This document shows positions 24,872-34,019 of a DNA stretch of 34,355 nt, in pieces. The stretch's first letter is position 1; each line of letters begins with the position of its first letter. The position numbers were made by a program, and so were the translations under genes. Location: NCBI GenBank assembly GCA_027064005.1, contig JAMOQM010000115.1, positions 1-34,355 on the forward strand, given 5' to 3'. Under the pieces are notes generated by a model that ran no database searches, was not told where the DNA came from, and saw only the letters and a program-made list of their open reading frames with translations. This DNA comes from Candidatus Cloacimonadota bacterium. GTDB lineage: Bacteria; Cloacimonadota; Cloacimonadia; Cloacimonadales; JAMOQM01.

Positions 24872-26446
24872 ATGAATAAAAGAAAAGAATTAACGACAAG
24901 TACCTATAATTTTAAGGGAATTATAAACTCTAATTGTATGTATGTTGATAAAACCAAAGAAATTTATAAATTAGTAAAAAGGCATAATGGTCAATTCTTT
25001 ATGTCTCGCCCCCGTCGATTTGGGAAAAGCCTTACTTTATCAACACTGGAATCATTCTTCAAAGGTGAGAAAGAATTGTTTAAAGGTCTTTATATTTATG
25101 ATAAAGATGATCTTGTTTGGGAAAATTATCCTATTATTAAATTATCAATGAATGCTATGAGTTCAAATACTTTAGAAGAATTCGAAGAAAATTTGGCAAT
25201 AGAGTTAAAAAGGATAGCAAGGCGGTTTAAGATAAAGCTTGAGACTAAAAGAGCAAGCCAAAGATTCAAAGAATTAATTGAAAATCTGGAATTTGAAAAA
25301 AATAAAAACGTCGTTATCCTTATTGATGAATACGATAAACCTATCTTAGACAATATTTTAGATAAAGCCGAAGTCTTAAAAATACGAACATTTTTAAAGA
25401 ATTTTTACGGCATCATAAAAGCTATGGAAGAATATTTGCGGTTTACATTTCTAACCGGAGTTTCCAAGTTTACGCAAGTTTCCGTTTTTAGTGATTTGAA
25501 TAATTTAGATGATATAAGTATGGATGAAGATTTTGCCACAATCTGCGGTTTTACTCAAAATGAATGCGAAAAATATTTTGACGAATGGATTGTTGAGAAT
25601 GCTGAAAAAAACAAAATGTCTAAAAAAGATTACCTTCAAAAAATAAAAGTCTTATATAACGGAATGAGATTCTCTCGAAAAGAAATTACGGTTTACAATC
25701 CGGTGTCTTTCACAAAAGCAATGGATAAAGGTAATTTTATTCATTATTGGTTTGAAACCGGCACTCCTTCAATGCTTCTAAAACTTCTCAAAAAAAATGA
25801 TTATAATATCGCAAATTTTGAAGGATTAAAATTGGATTCGGCAACTTTTTCAAGTTATGAAGTAGATAATATCAAAATAGAAGCTTTGCTTTATCAAACC
25901 GGATATTTGACAATTGTTGATTATGACGAAGAAACCGATGTTTATACTTTATCTTATCCGAATAATGAAGTCAAAACAGCTTTTATTAGAAATTTGGCTG
26001 AGTATTTTACACCTGTTTCTCCGGCTGAATATCCTACATTATTAGATCATCTCGTAAACGCTTTAAAACATAATGATTTGGAAAAAATATTCAATAAGAT
26101 ACTAAAAGTCTTTTATTCCGAAATTAATTATGATATTAAATTAAAACACGAAAGATATTACCAATCAATCTTTTACGTTCTATTTATGATGCTCGGAACT
26201 CGAATTGAAACGGAAGTCCACACCAATGACGGCAGAATGGATTGTGTTATCAAAACAGATTCTCATATTTATATCTTTGAGTTCAAATTGGATAAAACCA
26301 CAAAAGAAGCTATTGAACAAATCAAACAAAAAGAATACTATAATAAATATCTTCTTGATGAAAGAGAACTCGTTTTAATCGGTGTTAATTTCAATAGCAA
26401 CAACGGAACTATCAAAGAATGGGAAGTGGAAAATATTAAAAGTTAG
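24872..26446 (+). CDS. AAA-ATPase-like/PD-(D/E)XK nuclease-like protein
   Basis: 524 residues, GGAGA ribosome site. The N half matches the AAA-ATPase-like family found in expanded sets in FCB anaerobes: YVDKTKEIYKLV, FFMSRPRRFGKSLTLSTLE (Walker A 46-53) and VVILIDEYDKPI (Walker B, Asp152/Glu153). The C-terminal domain has the PD-(D/E)XK arrangement GRMDCVIK...YIFEFKLD (Asp457, Glu470, Lys472), followed by KEAIEQIKQKEYYNKYL. All key residues are present, so both activities may be intact. The biological role is unknown; defence or mobile-element functions have been suggested for related architectures, but nothing here proves it. It stands apart from the downstream amylase by 63 nt. Confidence 0.88.
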   Translation: MNKRKELTTSTYNFKGIINSNCMYVDKTKEIYKLVKRHNGQFFMSRPRRFGKSLTLSTLESFFKGEKELFKGLYIYDKDDLVWENYPIIKLSMNAMSSNTLEEFEENLAIELKRIARRFKIKLETKRASQRFKELIENLEFEKNKNVVILIDEYDKPILDNILDKAEVLKIRTFLKNFYGIIKAMEEYLRFTFLTGVSKFTQVSVFSDLNNLDDISMDEDFATICGFTQNECEKYFDEWIVENAEKNKMSKKDYLQKIKVLYNGMRFSRKEITVYNPVSFTKAMDKGNFIHYWFETGTPSMLLKLLKKNDYNIANFEGLKLDSATFSSYEVDNIKIEALLYQTGYLTIVDYDEETDVYTLSYPNNEVKTAFIRNLAEYFTPVSPAEYPTLLDHLVNALKHNDLEKIFNKILKVFYSEINYDIKLKHERYYQSIFYVLFMMLGTRIETEVHTNDGRMDCVIKTDSHIYIFEFKLDKTTKEAIEQIKQKEYYNKYLLDERELVLIGVNFNSNNGTIKEWEVENIKS

Positions 26447-26509
26447 AATATTTAATATGCGTAATCTTACCCTCTCATTTCAAAATTAAAAATTTATTAG
26501 GAGTTTTTT

Positions 26510-28336
26510 GTGTCTCAAAATGTTAAATTTATTTATAAACCCCTGACGGGGAGTCATCATGAAGTTTTTTTAGCCGGAGATTTTAATAATTGGAATCCAA
26601 CCGACCTAAAATTAACCGAAAAAAATGGTATTTACGAAATTAATCTGTTTCTGGAAGAAGGTACTTATTGTTATAAATTTGTAGTTGATGGATTTTGGAT
26701 CGTTGATGATTCAGCCTCAGATTTTTGCTTTGATGAATATAACAATAAAAACTCTCTAATTAAGATTGGGAAATTTTCTCAAAACAAGAATATTATTAAT
26801 GATGATTTTGACACACCGGATTGGGTTAAAAACGGCATAATTTATCAAATTTTCCCGGATCGATTTTGCAATGGAAATCCGGAAATAAATCCTGACTTCA
26901 AGGAATGGTATTATCAAAAAAGCAATATCCTTTCGGAAGCTTCCCGAAAAAATCTCTATGAATTTGTTGAAGATTGGAATGACTATAAAAAATTAAACAA
27001 TGCTCCCAATAAACATTTTCTATTTTATGGAGGAGACTTGGAAGGATTGCGTCAAAAAATAGATTATTTGGTCGATTTGGGAATCACGATAATATATTTC
27101 AATCCTTTAGTTCAAAGTCCCTCAAATCATAAATACGCCGCTCTTGATTTTCTCAAAATTGACCCGCATTTTGGAACAAATGAAGAATTTCGACAAATAA
27201 TGGATTTGCTTCATTCTAAAGGAATTAGAACAATTGTGGATTTTGCCTTTAACCATGTTGGCATAGAATTTTTTGCTTTTCAAGACAGTCTTAAGAATGG
27301 TCCTAAATCAAAATATTATAATTGGTTTGAATGGAAAAAATGGCCGATTCCCAATCCATTACCGGATAATTTTCAGGTACTTGATTATTATCAATGCTGG
27401 TGGGGACATTCCACGATGCCGGATTTGAATTATGATCTTTCTCGAAATCATCCTGATGAAAATTATATTAAGGATATTGAAAAAGCGGATGTAAATTGGG
27501 ACATAGTTAACCATATTGAGAAAGTTGTTGAATTTTGGTTAACCGATTTGGATATTGACGGATTTCGTTTAGATATTCCAAATGAAGTTCCTTTTTGGTT
27601 TTGGGAGATTTTTAGAAAGAAAGTTAAATCAATAAAAAAAGATGCTTATTTAGTTGGGGAAATTTGGCACAACGCTCACGAATGGGTCAATGATAAATAT
27701 TTTGATGCGGTTATGAATTATAATTATTTCCGAGATCCGATGTATAATTACTTCATTACCAATGAATTAAGCACTCAAGAATTTATGGGAATTTTAAAAA
27801 CCGGTTTAAGTTCATTTCCAAATCAGGCAAATCAAGTTATGATGAATTTATTAGACAGCCACGACACTTTTCGATGTTTGGAAACTTTGCAAAACAATAT
27901 TCAAATATATAAATTGATGATTATTTTTCAAATGACATATCCGGGGACACCTCATATTTTTTACGGTGATGAAATTGGAATGAGAGGTGGTTATGATCCG
28001 GATAATCGCAGACCTTTTAATTGGAATTATCAAACAAATGAAAACTTGGTAGATTTGAGAAAACATTTTAAGAATTTAATTAGGATTAGAAAACAGCATA
28101 AATCTTTGGTTTTAGGAAAATTTAGAGAAATAAAATCTGCGATTGTCTCCTTTTCAAGAAAATTTGAAGGAGAAAACTTGTTCATTTTGATAAATAAAAC
28201 CGATTCCGAAAAAGAAATTTCTTTAGATTCAAACAAAAAATTCTTTGATTTATTATCGGAAAAGGAAATAAAGACATCCGAAGGAAAAGTAAAAGTTCAA
28301 GCTGAATCAGGAATGATTTTAAAAGAAATTCCTTGA
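26510..28336 (+). CDS. GH13 alpha-amylase-family enzyme (neopullulanase/cyclomaltodextrinase-like)
   Basis: 608 residues; GTG start with TAGGAG upstream. No signal peptide, so probably cytoplasmic. Residues 1-~90 form a CBM48/AMPK-type glycogen-binding module (EVFLAGDFNNWNP, YCYKFVVDGFW). The GH13 barrel follows: WVKNGIIYQIFPDRFCNG, VDFAFNHVG (region I), DGFRLDIPNEV (nucleophile Asp355), VGEIWHNAHEW (acid/base Glu384) and LLDSHDTFR (Asp452). It should hydrolyse or transfer alpha-1,4 (perhaps 1,6) glucans or cyclodextrins. Within the window it links to the GT5-like gene as storage-glucan metabolism. Converges with the Omp85 gene 15 nt away, with no clear terminator between. Confidence 0.93.
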   Translation: MSQNVKFIYKPLTGSHHEVFLAGDFNNWNPTDLKLTEKNGIYEINLFLEEGTYCYKFVVDGFWIVDDSASDFCFDEYNNKNSLIKIGKFSQNKNIINDDFDTPDWVKNGIIYQIFPDRFCNGNPEINPDFKEWYYQKSNILSEASRKNLYEFVEDWNDYKKLNNAPNKHFLFYGGDLEGLRQKIDYLVDLGITIIYFNPLVQSPSNHKYAALDFLKIDPHFGTNEEFRQIMDLLHSKGIRTIVDFAFNHVGIEFFAFQDSLKNGPKSKYYNWFEWKKWPIPNPLPDNFQVLDYYQCWWGHSTMPDLNYDLSRNHPDENYIKDIEKADVNWDIVNHIEKVVEFWLTDLDIDGFRLDIPNEVPFWFWEIFRKKVKSIKKDAYLVGEIWHNAHEWVNDKYFDAVMNYNYFRDPMYNYFITNELSTQEFMGILKTGLSSFPNQANQVMMNLLDSHDTFRCLETLQNNIQIYKLMIIFQMTYPGTPHIFYGDEIGMRGGYDPDNRRPFNWNYQTNENLVDLRKHFKNLIRIRKQHKSLVLGKFREIKSAIVSFSRKFEGENLFILINKTDSEKEISLDSNKKFFDLLSEKEIKTSEGKVKVQAESGMILKEIP

Positions 28337-28351
28337 GTTTAGAAAGTTAAA

Positions 28352-29524
28352 TTACCACCGCTTGCCTATTTTCCAATAAACAGAAAATTCATTTGTACAA
28401 TGTGAAATATCAAGTGAAACATCGGTAACAAAATATTTTTTTATATGCAATCTCATTCCGGTACCGATAGCAGAATATTTTATTTTATACTTATTTTTAA
28501 TTTCTGAAGAATAACAGAAATCATAAAACAATTTATTCTCAAGAAAATAATAATCATTTTCATACCACCTTAATCGTGGTTCAAAATTTATTCCCCAATA
28601 AGATTTATATAACTTTTTATTGATATTAAAAAAATGATAAAGAAAAATTGAGTCTAAATTTTGCCAATAATATTGGGGTAACTTTTTGTCGATTTGTTTT
28701 GCTGAAAAATGAGCCATCAAATAGAATTGTTTAGTTACTTTAAAATAATTATATGAATCTAAAAAATAAATATTTTTTTTATACGGATAAATTAACTCGT
28801 CTCCAAATTGCACATAAAACCCATTCGTTGGTGTTTTTTTACTGTCCCGAGTATCTATTAAAAACTCTGAGATATAACCGTTTTCTATGGAAGAAGGATG
28901 AGTACTAATATCTGTAAGTAAATTTACCTGCCAATTATTGAAAAAGTTGTTATTCCGAAAATATGTCCATTTTAAAGCATAAAATTCATTTAATCGAAAA
29001 AGATAAGATAGCGAGCTTTTAAAAATCCGATATTTGTAATCTTCCCAAAAATTATTCTCAGATTCATATCTTTTCGATATTTTTTTATATGAAATAGCCA
29101 CACTCATCCCCGAAACATAAGCTTTATAAAAAGATAAGGTTTGTTCCTCGCCCACGCGAATTCTAAAATTGTACCCTTTTCCAAAAAGATTATTTCTTCC
29201 CACCATTACCGAATGTAAATTAGCTCCGATTTTCCATAAATGACCTTCCTTCACGTAAACATTTACAATCTTGGTATTTTCAGAATTATGGCATTTAATT
29301 TCCACTTTATCAAAAAAATCACTATCTTTAAGAAATTGTAAACTGAGATTTTTATAATAATCAAACTCTTCTTCTGAATAATTTTTATTTTTTTTAAGAT
29401 AAATAAAATCCAAAATTGTTTGTTTTTGCGTATAATAATTTCCAAAAACATTTATTTGAGATACTATAATTGCATCCAAATTCAAACAAAGAATTGCGAA
29501 AAACAAGATAATTATTTTTTTCAT
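28352..29524 (-). CDS. Small Omp85-like outer-membrane protein (one POTRA-like domain plus barrel)
   Basis: 390 residues from the ATG that begins the signal peptide (MKKIIILFFAILCLNLDA); an in-frame ATG 12 nt upstream is an alternative start. Residues ~20-90 resemble one POTRA domain (IVSQINVFGNYYTQKQTILD...FDKVEIKCHN...VYVKEGHLWKIG). The rest is a predicted beta barrel with the Omp85 block FLIDTRDSKKTPTNGFYVQFG and an aromatic C-terminal residue (GKRW). The usual loop motif VRG(F/Y) is not found. The cargo or function is unknown. It ends a minus-strand cluster with MoxR and a thermonuclease. Confidence 0.72.
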   Translation of the reverse strand: MKKIIILFFAILCLNLDAIIVSQINVFGNYYTQKQTILDFIYLKKNKNYSEEEFDYYKNLSLQFLKDSDFFDKVEIKCHNSENTKIVNVYVKEGHLWKIGANLHSVMVGRNNLFGKGYNFRIRVGEEQTLSFYKAYVSGMSVAISYKKISKRYESENNFWEDYKYRIFKSSLSYLFRLNEFYALKWTYFRNNNFFNNWQVNLLTDISTHPSSIENGYISEFLIDTRDSKKTPTNGFYVQFGDELIYPYKKNIYFLDSYNYFKVTKQFYLMAHFSAKQIDKKLPQYYWQNLDSIFLYHFFNINKKLYKSYWGINFEPRLRWYENDYYFLENKLFYDFCYSSEIKNKYKIKYSAIGTGMRLHIKKYFVTDVSLDISHCTNEFSVYWKIGKRW

Positions 29525-29557
29525 AATAACATCCAATCGGAAAATCTCAAAAGCGAA

Positions 29558-30544
29558 TTACAACTCATTAATGAGTTTATCAACAACACTGTCTGAATTA
29601 TATCCTTCGGCTTCAGCCGCAAATGAAATCAAAACCCGATGTCTCAAAATTATTTTTGCCACATATTTTATATCATCAATTGAAGGCGTGAATCTGTTTT
29701 CTAAAGCCGATTTTGCCTGAGCAGCAAGCACCATATATTGAGAAGCTCTCGGACCGGCTCCCCAAGAAACCCATTTTTTAATGAAATCCGGAGATTCGGA
29801 AGTATTCGGACGTGTACTTCTAACTAATTTTACAGCGTACTCCAAAACATGTTCACTGACCGGAATATGCTTTATCGCTTTTTGCAATTCAATAATTTGA
29901 GATGCTTTCAATACCGGTTTGATTTTGTATTCATCTTTTATATTGGACATATTAACAATTTTTTTCTCTTCTTCAAAAGATGGATAATCGATTTTAATAT
30001 TGAACATAAATCTATCTAATTGTGCTTCCGGTAAAGGATAAGTTCCCTCTTGTTCAATAGGATTTTGCGTTGCCAAAACAAGGAATGGTTTTTCTAATGA
30101 AAACGTCTTATTTCCGGCTGTAACTTGATATTCTTGCATCGCTTGTAAAAGTGAAGATTGTGTTTTCGGCGGTGTTCTATTTATCTCATCCGCCAAAATT
30201 ATATTTCCGAAAATTGGACCTTTAATGTAATCAAAAAATCTGTTTCCGTTAGTTTTATCTTCAGTTAAAATATCTGTTCCCGTAATATCGGATGGCATTA
30301 AATCCGGCGTAAATTGGATTCTGCTAAATTTTAAATCTAAGGTTTTTGCCAATGAGGAAATCATCAAAGTTTTTGCCAATCCGGGGACTCCTTCAATCAA
30401 ACAATGTCCGTTTGAAAAAAGAGCAATCATAATTTGTTCAATCACTTCATCTTGACCAACGATAATTTTATGTAATTCTTCCACAATTTCTTTTCGTGCA
30501 TTTCCTAAAGATTCCAACAAGGAAACGATATTTTTATCTTCCAT
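29558..30544 (-). CDS. MoxR-family AAA+ ATPase
   Basis: 328 residues, GTGGAG ribosome site. Walker A GVPGLAKT (52-59), FTPDLMPSDITGTD, Walker B ILADEINRTPPKTQSSLLQAMQE and the sensor region VLATQNPIEQEGTYPLPEAQLDRFMF are classic MoxR. These ATPases act as chaperones for complex assembly and usually sit beside DUF58 and von Willebrand A-domain genes. Neither is adjacent here: the neighbours are a thermonuclease and an Omp85-like protein. The target is therefore unknown. Start 13 nt after the thermonuclease stop suggests co-transcription. Confidence 0.94.
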   Translation of the reverse strand: MEDKNIVSLLESLGNARKEIVEELHKIIVGQDEVIEQIMIALFSNGHCLIEGVPGLAKTLMISSLAKTLDLKFSRIQFTPDLMPSDITGTDILTEDKTNGNRFFDYIKGPIFGNIILADEINRTPPKTQSSLLQAMQEYQVTAGNKTFSLEKPFLVLATQNPIEQEGTYPLPEAQLDRFMFNIKIDYPSFEEEKKIVNMSNIKDEYKIKPVLKASQIIELQKAIKHIPVSEHVLEYAVKLVRSTRPNTSESPDFIKKWVSWGAGPRASQYMVLAAQAKSALENRFTPSIDDIKYVAKIILRHRVLISFAAEAEGYNSDSVVDKLINEL

Positions 30545-30557
30545 TTATACTCCACTT

Positions 30558-31325
30558 TTATTTTATTAATTTTATTTGATTTAGATTTGAGACAATAATT
30601 TCCGGTCCGTTATAATTGCTCAATTTACCGGTTATTTTCAGTTTTTTATATTTGAAGAAAGAGTCCGGATTTTCTTTGAATAAGTTCCAACAATTTTTAA
30701 AAATCACGGCGGTAAAATCCTTTTTATAATTCTTACCAAAATTAAGATAGATTGCTTTTTTTGATTTGTATGTACTTGTAACATATCCTTTTACTTCAAC
30801 ATATTTTCCAATATTTTTATATAATTTTTTTAGATTATTCGCCGAAATTGTTTTGATTTTATTTTTCCAAATTCCGAGATGTTTTCTTTTTGCATAAGCT
30901 TCCGCAGAATTAAAAACAGCCGTATATTTCACATTTGGCGGAAAATTATAAACATAGGCAAATCCATCTTCGACCATCAATTCATTCAGCATTTTCCCAT
31001 TATCAAGAAAAATATAAGCTAACATTCTATGATATTTATCACGTTTATTTACATCAAATTCCAATCGGGATATCTTATGTTTTCTAAGAATTTTATTAAG
31101 ATGTCTTTTAGCTTCCGGTCCAAAAAATTCACCTTTTTTATGATATTTCGGATGGTCTATTTCCGGAGTATTTATTCCGGTAAATCTAATTCTTTCCTGC
31201 TTTCCATTTAATGAAATCAAGATAGTATCACCATCATAAATCTTTAATAATTTAATACTTTGATTTGAGGAAAAAAGAAATCCAAAAATTAAGAAAATAA
31301 ATACAAGAGAGAATATTTTTTTCAT
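30558..31325 (-). CDS. Secreted thermonuclease (SNase) with C-terminal OB-fold-like domain
   Basis: 255 residues. A signal peptide (MKKIFSLVFIFLIFGFLF) precedes the staphylococcal-nuclease domain (~24-155): KIYDGDTI, RIRFTGINTPEID (Arg47, Glu55) and DKYHRMLAYIF (Arg100), the expected catalytic set. Residues ~165-255 (YVEVKGYVTSTY, KLKITGKLSNYNGPEIIVS) look like an OB-fold nucleic-acid-binding domain. Expected activity: Ca-dependent cleavage of DNA/RNA outside the cytoplasm, for nutrient scavenging (inference). The ATG overlaps the stop of the HAD gene (TAATG). Confidence 0.9.
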   Translation of the reverse strand: MKKIFSLVFIFLIFGFLFSSNQSIKLLKIYDGDTILISLNGKQERIRFTGINTPEIDHPKYHKKGEFFGPEAKRHLNKILRKHKISRLEFDVNKRDKYHRMLAYIFLDNGKMLNELMVEDGFAYVYNFPPNVKYTAVFNSAEAYAKRKHLGIWKNKIKTISANNLKKLYKNIGKYVEVKGYVTSTYKSKKAIYLNFGKNYKKDFTAVIFKNCWNLFKENPDSFFKYKKLKITGKLSNYNGPEIIVSNLNQIKLIK

Positions 31326-32080
31326 TAGAATATGTCGAGCAAATTTTTTACACTTTCAATAATTTGGAAAGGTTTATCATTAAATTGATTTTCTATTCCG
31401 GCAAAGTATTTCCCGGTTTTAACTAAAAATCCTTTAAATCCCAGTTTTTGAGAACCTAAAATATCAAATTCAATATCATCGCCAACCATATAGACATCTT
31501 CACTTTTAGATAATCTCATTTGTTGTAAGGCAAAATCAAATAGCAATTTGGATGGTTTTCCGCAAGATTGTATTTTCTTTCCGGTAATGTACTCAAATCC
31601 GGCAGAATAGAAACCTAAATCGACAACTAATTTACCTTCTTTCTTATAATATTTAGTATTTTGGAGGACAATTAATTCCGAACCTGTTTGAAAATATTGA
31701 AAGATTTGATTTATTTGAGAATTCGTTAAACCGGTCCCATCATCGGAAATTATTACAACTTCAGGTTTTTCATTAAATTCATATTCGGAAAATTCTTGCT
31801 TTAAATCCTCAGAATAACAAATTTGAATAGATTTAACCCCTTTAGAATTTAGGATTTTTTTCGCAATCACAATCGGTGTAATAATCTGTTCTTTCCTAAC
31901 AATAAATCCTTTATTTAGTAAATTTTCAAATAAATGTTGAGTAGAAACTTCCGTTGTATTTGTTACAAAACAAAATGGTATTTTTTGCTTATTTATCTTT
32001 TCAATAACTTCTATCGCCCCATCAAGAACTTTATCGTCAACCATTAAAGTCCCGTCAATATCGAAAATAATTCCTTTCAT
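31325..32080 (-). CDS. HAD-superfamily IIA (NagD-like) phosphatase
   Basis: 251 residues, the NagD-family length. Motif I FDIDGTL (Asp7, Asp9), motif II FVTNTTE, a type II cap, the CGKPSKLLFDFAL lysine block and the C-terminal VGDDIEFDILGSQKLGFKGFLVKTGKY place it in HAD-IIA (NagD/HDHD2/LHPP-like). The substrate is probably a small phosphate ester such as a nucleotide or sugar phosphate, and cannot be specified. It follows transketolase after a short hairpin and overlaps the thermonuclease start. Confidence 0.9.
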   Translation of the reverse strand: MKGIIFDIDGTLMVDDKVLDGAIEVIEKINKQKIPFCFVTNTTEVSTQHLFENLLNKGFIVRKEQIITPIVIAKKILNSKGVKSIQICYSEDLKQEFSEYEFNEKPEVVIISDDGTGLTNSQINQIFQYFQTGSELIVLQNTKYYKKEGKLVVDLGFYSAGFEYITGKKIQSCGKPSKLLFDFALQQMRLSKSEDVYMVGDDIEFDILGSQKLGFKGFLVKTGKYFAGIENQFNDKPFQIIESVKNLLDIF

Positions 32081-32089
32081 AATAGTCCT

Positions 32090-32111
32090 AAAAAAGGGGA
32101 AAATTCCCCCC
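32090..32111 (-). terminator. Short terminator-like hairpin between transketolase and HAD genes
   Basis: GGGGA (32096-32100) pairs with TCCCC (32105-32109), loop AAAT. On the minus strand six T follow and then AGGACTATT and the HAD ATG. The stem is short (5-6 bp), so it may leak. Confidence 0.7.
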
Positions 32112-32117
32112 GATAAT

Positions 32118-34019
32118 TTATTTTAATGATGATTTGATTCTATCTGCAATAGAATCCACATCCAATTTACAAAGTTTATAAACGTCTGATGATTTCCCTG
32201 ACATTGCATAATCTTCAACACCAAATTTGGTTAATTTACAGAAAATACCATTCTCCAACATTTTATCGGCAATTGTATTCCCTAATCCCGATTTCACATT
32301 ATGATCTTCATAAGTAAAAATATGACCTGTTTTTGCAGAAGATTTTATAGCCTCAATGTCGATATCAGATAAACAACTGAAGTTTACAACTTTAATATTG
32401 ATTCCTTCTTCTTTTAATTTATCGGAAATTTTAACAGCGTTTCCGGCTAAAGTTCCGGTTACAAAAAGAGCGGCATCATTACCTTCTCTGAAGATATCTG
32501 CTTTACCATATTCAAAAGAATATTCTTCTCCAAAATAAATCTCGTTTTTATCATCCTGAATAATATCTAATTTTGAACGCCCCATTGCAACTAAGAAATT
32601 TCCAGGTTGAGAAGCAATATAACGTGTAACTCTGTCTGTTTGATTTGGATCCGCAGGAACAATTACTTTGAAATGATAGAGGTTTTTCATAACACCAATA
32701 TAATCTATACATTGATGAGTTTTACCGTCTTCCCCAACATCCAATCCGACATGAGTAGTTATAACTTTAAAATTAGCCTCATTTATATCGTTTAATCGCA
32801 ATTGATTATAAACTTCATCTACACCAAAAACACCAAATTCCGCCCAAAAAACTTGGATTCCTTCCATTGACATTGCTCCACCGGCAGTTGCAACATGATG
32901 TTCCATGATTCCACTTTCAATAAAATTTTCAGGCATAACTTTTTGGAATGAATTTGTTTTCACGCTTCCTGCCAAATCACAATCGAAAACCGCAATCTTA
33001 GTTTTAGAATTTCTATTATTTTCAGCAACTTCTGCAAGAGCATTTCCCCAAGCACTTCGATTATCGGTTTTAGAATCATAAATATGACATTTTCCGGGGT
33101 TGATATCAATATCATAATTTACTATATGATTTATTTTTTGACCGGTATATTGGCTTCTTAATTTTTTGTAATAATCAAGTTTATTCTCAGCTTTTAATTC
33201 TTGTAAAGCTTTTGAAAGGTCTTTTTCAGAAAGAGTTGAACCGTGAAATTTCTCTTTATTTTCCATAAAAGATACCCCTTTTCCCATAATCGTATTACCA
33301 AGAATGAGAACCGGTTTGTCAATAGAATCTGCATTATCCAAAGCTTCGGAAATTTCCGTAAATGAATGCCCGTTAATTTCTATAACTTCCCAGCCATCAG
33401 CAAGATAATTAGCTTTGATATTATTGGGCATAACTTTATTTATATCACCGCTAATCTGCAATTGATTATAATCAATAAAAGCTGTAATATTGTTTAATTT
33501 GTATTTTATCGCAAATCGGCGAGCTTCAGAAATTTGCCCTTTTTGATTTTCTCCATCACCCATTATAACATAAATACGGTTTTCAATCTTATTAATTCTG
33601 CAACCCAAAGCAAATCCGGTAGCTGCCGAAAGTCCCTGTCCCAAATTTCCTGTACCGAGTTCTACACCTTTTACGTCAGTTTCAATATGTCCTTCATAAA
33701 TTGATCCGGCTAATCTAAATTGTGAAATTGCATCATCAATATTGAAAAAACCATTCAAACCAAGAGTAGAATAAACGGCAGGTGAAATATGACCGTTACT
33801 AACAATTACCCGATCTCTCTTCGGATCTTTTGGATCTTTTGGATCAATATTAATTTTCTTATAAAGTGTTAAAAGATAATCAATTGTTGACATCGAGCCA
33901 CCCGGATGTCCGGAATTAGCAAGAGTTGTCATATGTAAAATAGCACTTCGAGCTTGAATAGATTCAGTTTGTAAATTTTCAATTCCTTGCTTGTCTAATT
34001 TTTTTAATTCAGGATTCAT
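32118..34019 (-). CDS. tkt: Transketolase
   Basis: 633 residues from the ATG preceded by AAGGAG (34026-34031). A start 30 nt upstream (34049) is in frame but has no ribosome site. N-terminal TPP-binding half: TTLANSGHPGGSMSTIDYL, GDGENQKGQISEARRFA and FIDYNQLQ. Pyrimidine half: ESGIMEHHVATAGGAMSMEG (with the conserved Glu), EDGKTHQCIDYIGVMKN and VIVPADPNQ. C-terminal half: VNFSCLSDID and EDHNVKSGLGNT. It exchanges two-carbon units among pentose-phosphate-pathway sugars with TPP and Mg. The sequence is divergent from E. coli TktA, but motif order is complete. Head of the minus-strand cluster. Confidence 0.93.
   Translation of the reverse strand: MNPELKKLDKQGIENLQTESIQARSAILHMTTLANSGHPGGSMSTIDYLLTLYKKINIDPKDPKDPKRDRVIVSNGHISPAVYSTLGLNGFFNIDDAISQFRLAGSIYEGHIETDVKGVELGTGNLGQGLSAATGFALGCRINKIENRIYVIMGDGENQKGQISEARRFAIKYKLNNITAFIDYNQLQISGDINKVMPNNIKANYLADGWEVIEINGHSFTEISEALDNADSIDKPVLILGNTIMGKGVSFMENKEKFHGSTLSEKDLSKALQELKAENKLDYYKKLRSQYTGQKINHIVNYDIDINPGKCHIYDSKTDNRSAWGNALAEVAENNRNSKTKIAVFDCDLAGSVKTNSFQKVMPENFIESGIMEHHVATAGGAMSMEGIQVFWAEFGVFGVDEVYNQLRLNDINEANFKVITTHVGLDVGEDGKTHQCIDYIGVMKNLYHFKVIVPADPNQTDRVTRYIASQPGNFLVAMGRSKLDIIQDDKNEIYFGEEYSFEYGKADIFREGNDAALFVTGTLAGNAVKISDKLKEEGINIKVVNFSCLSDIDIEAIKSSAKTGHIFTYEDHNVKSGLGNTIADKMLENGIFCKLTKFGVEDYAMSGKSSDVYKLCKLDVDSIADRIKSSLK

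Noticed and set aside
24872-26446. Calling the AAA-ATPase/PD-(D/E)XK gene an anti-phage defence system
   Set aside because: Neighbours are housekeeping genes (ppdK, GH13) and the family is common in these bacteria; there is no island context.
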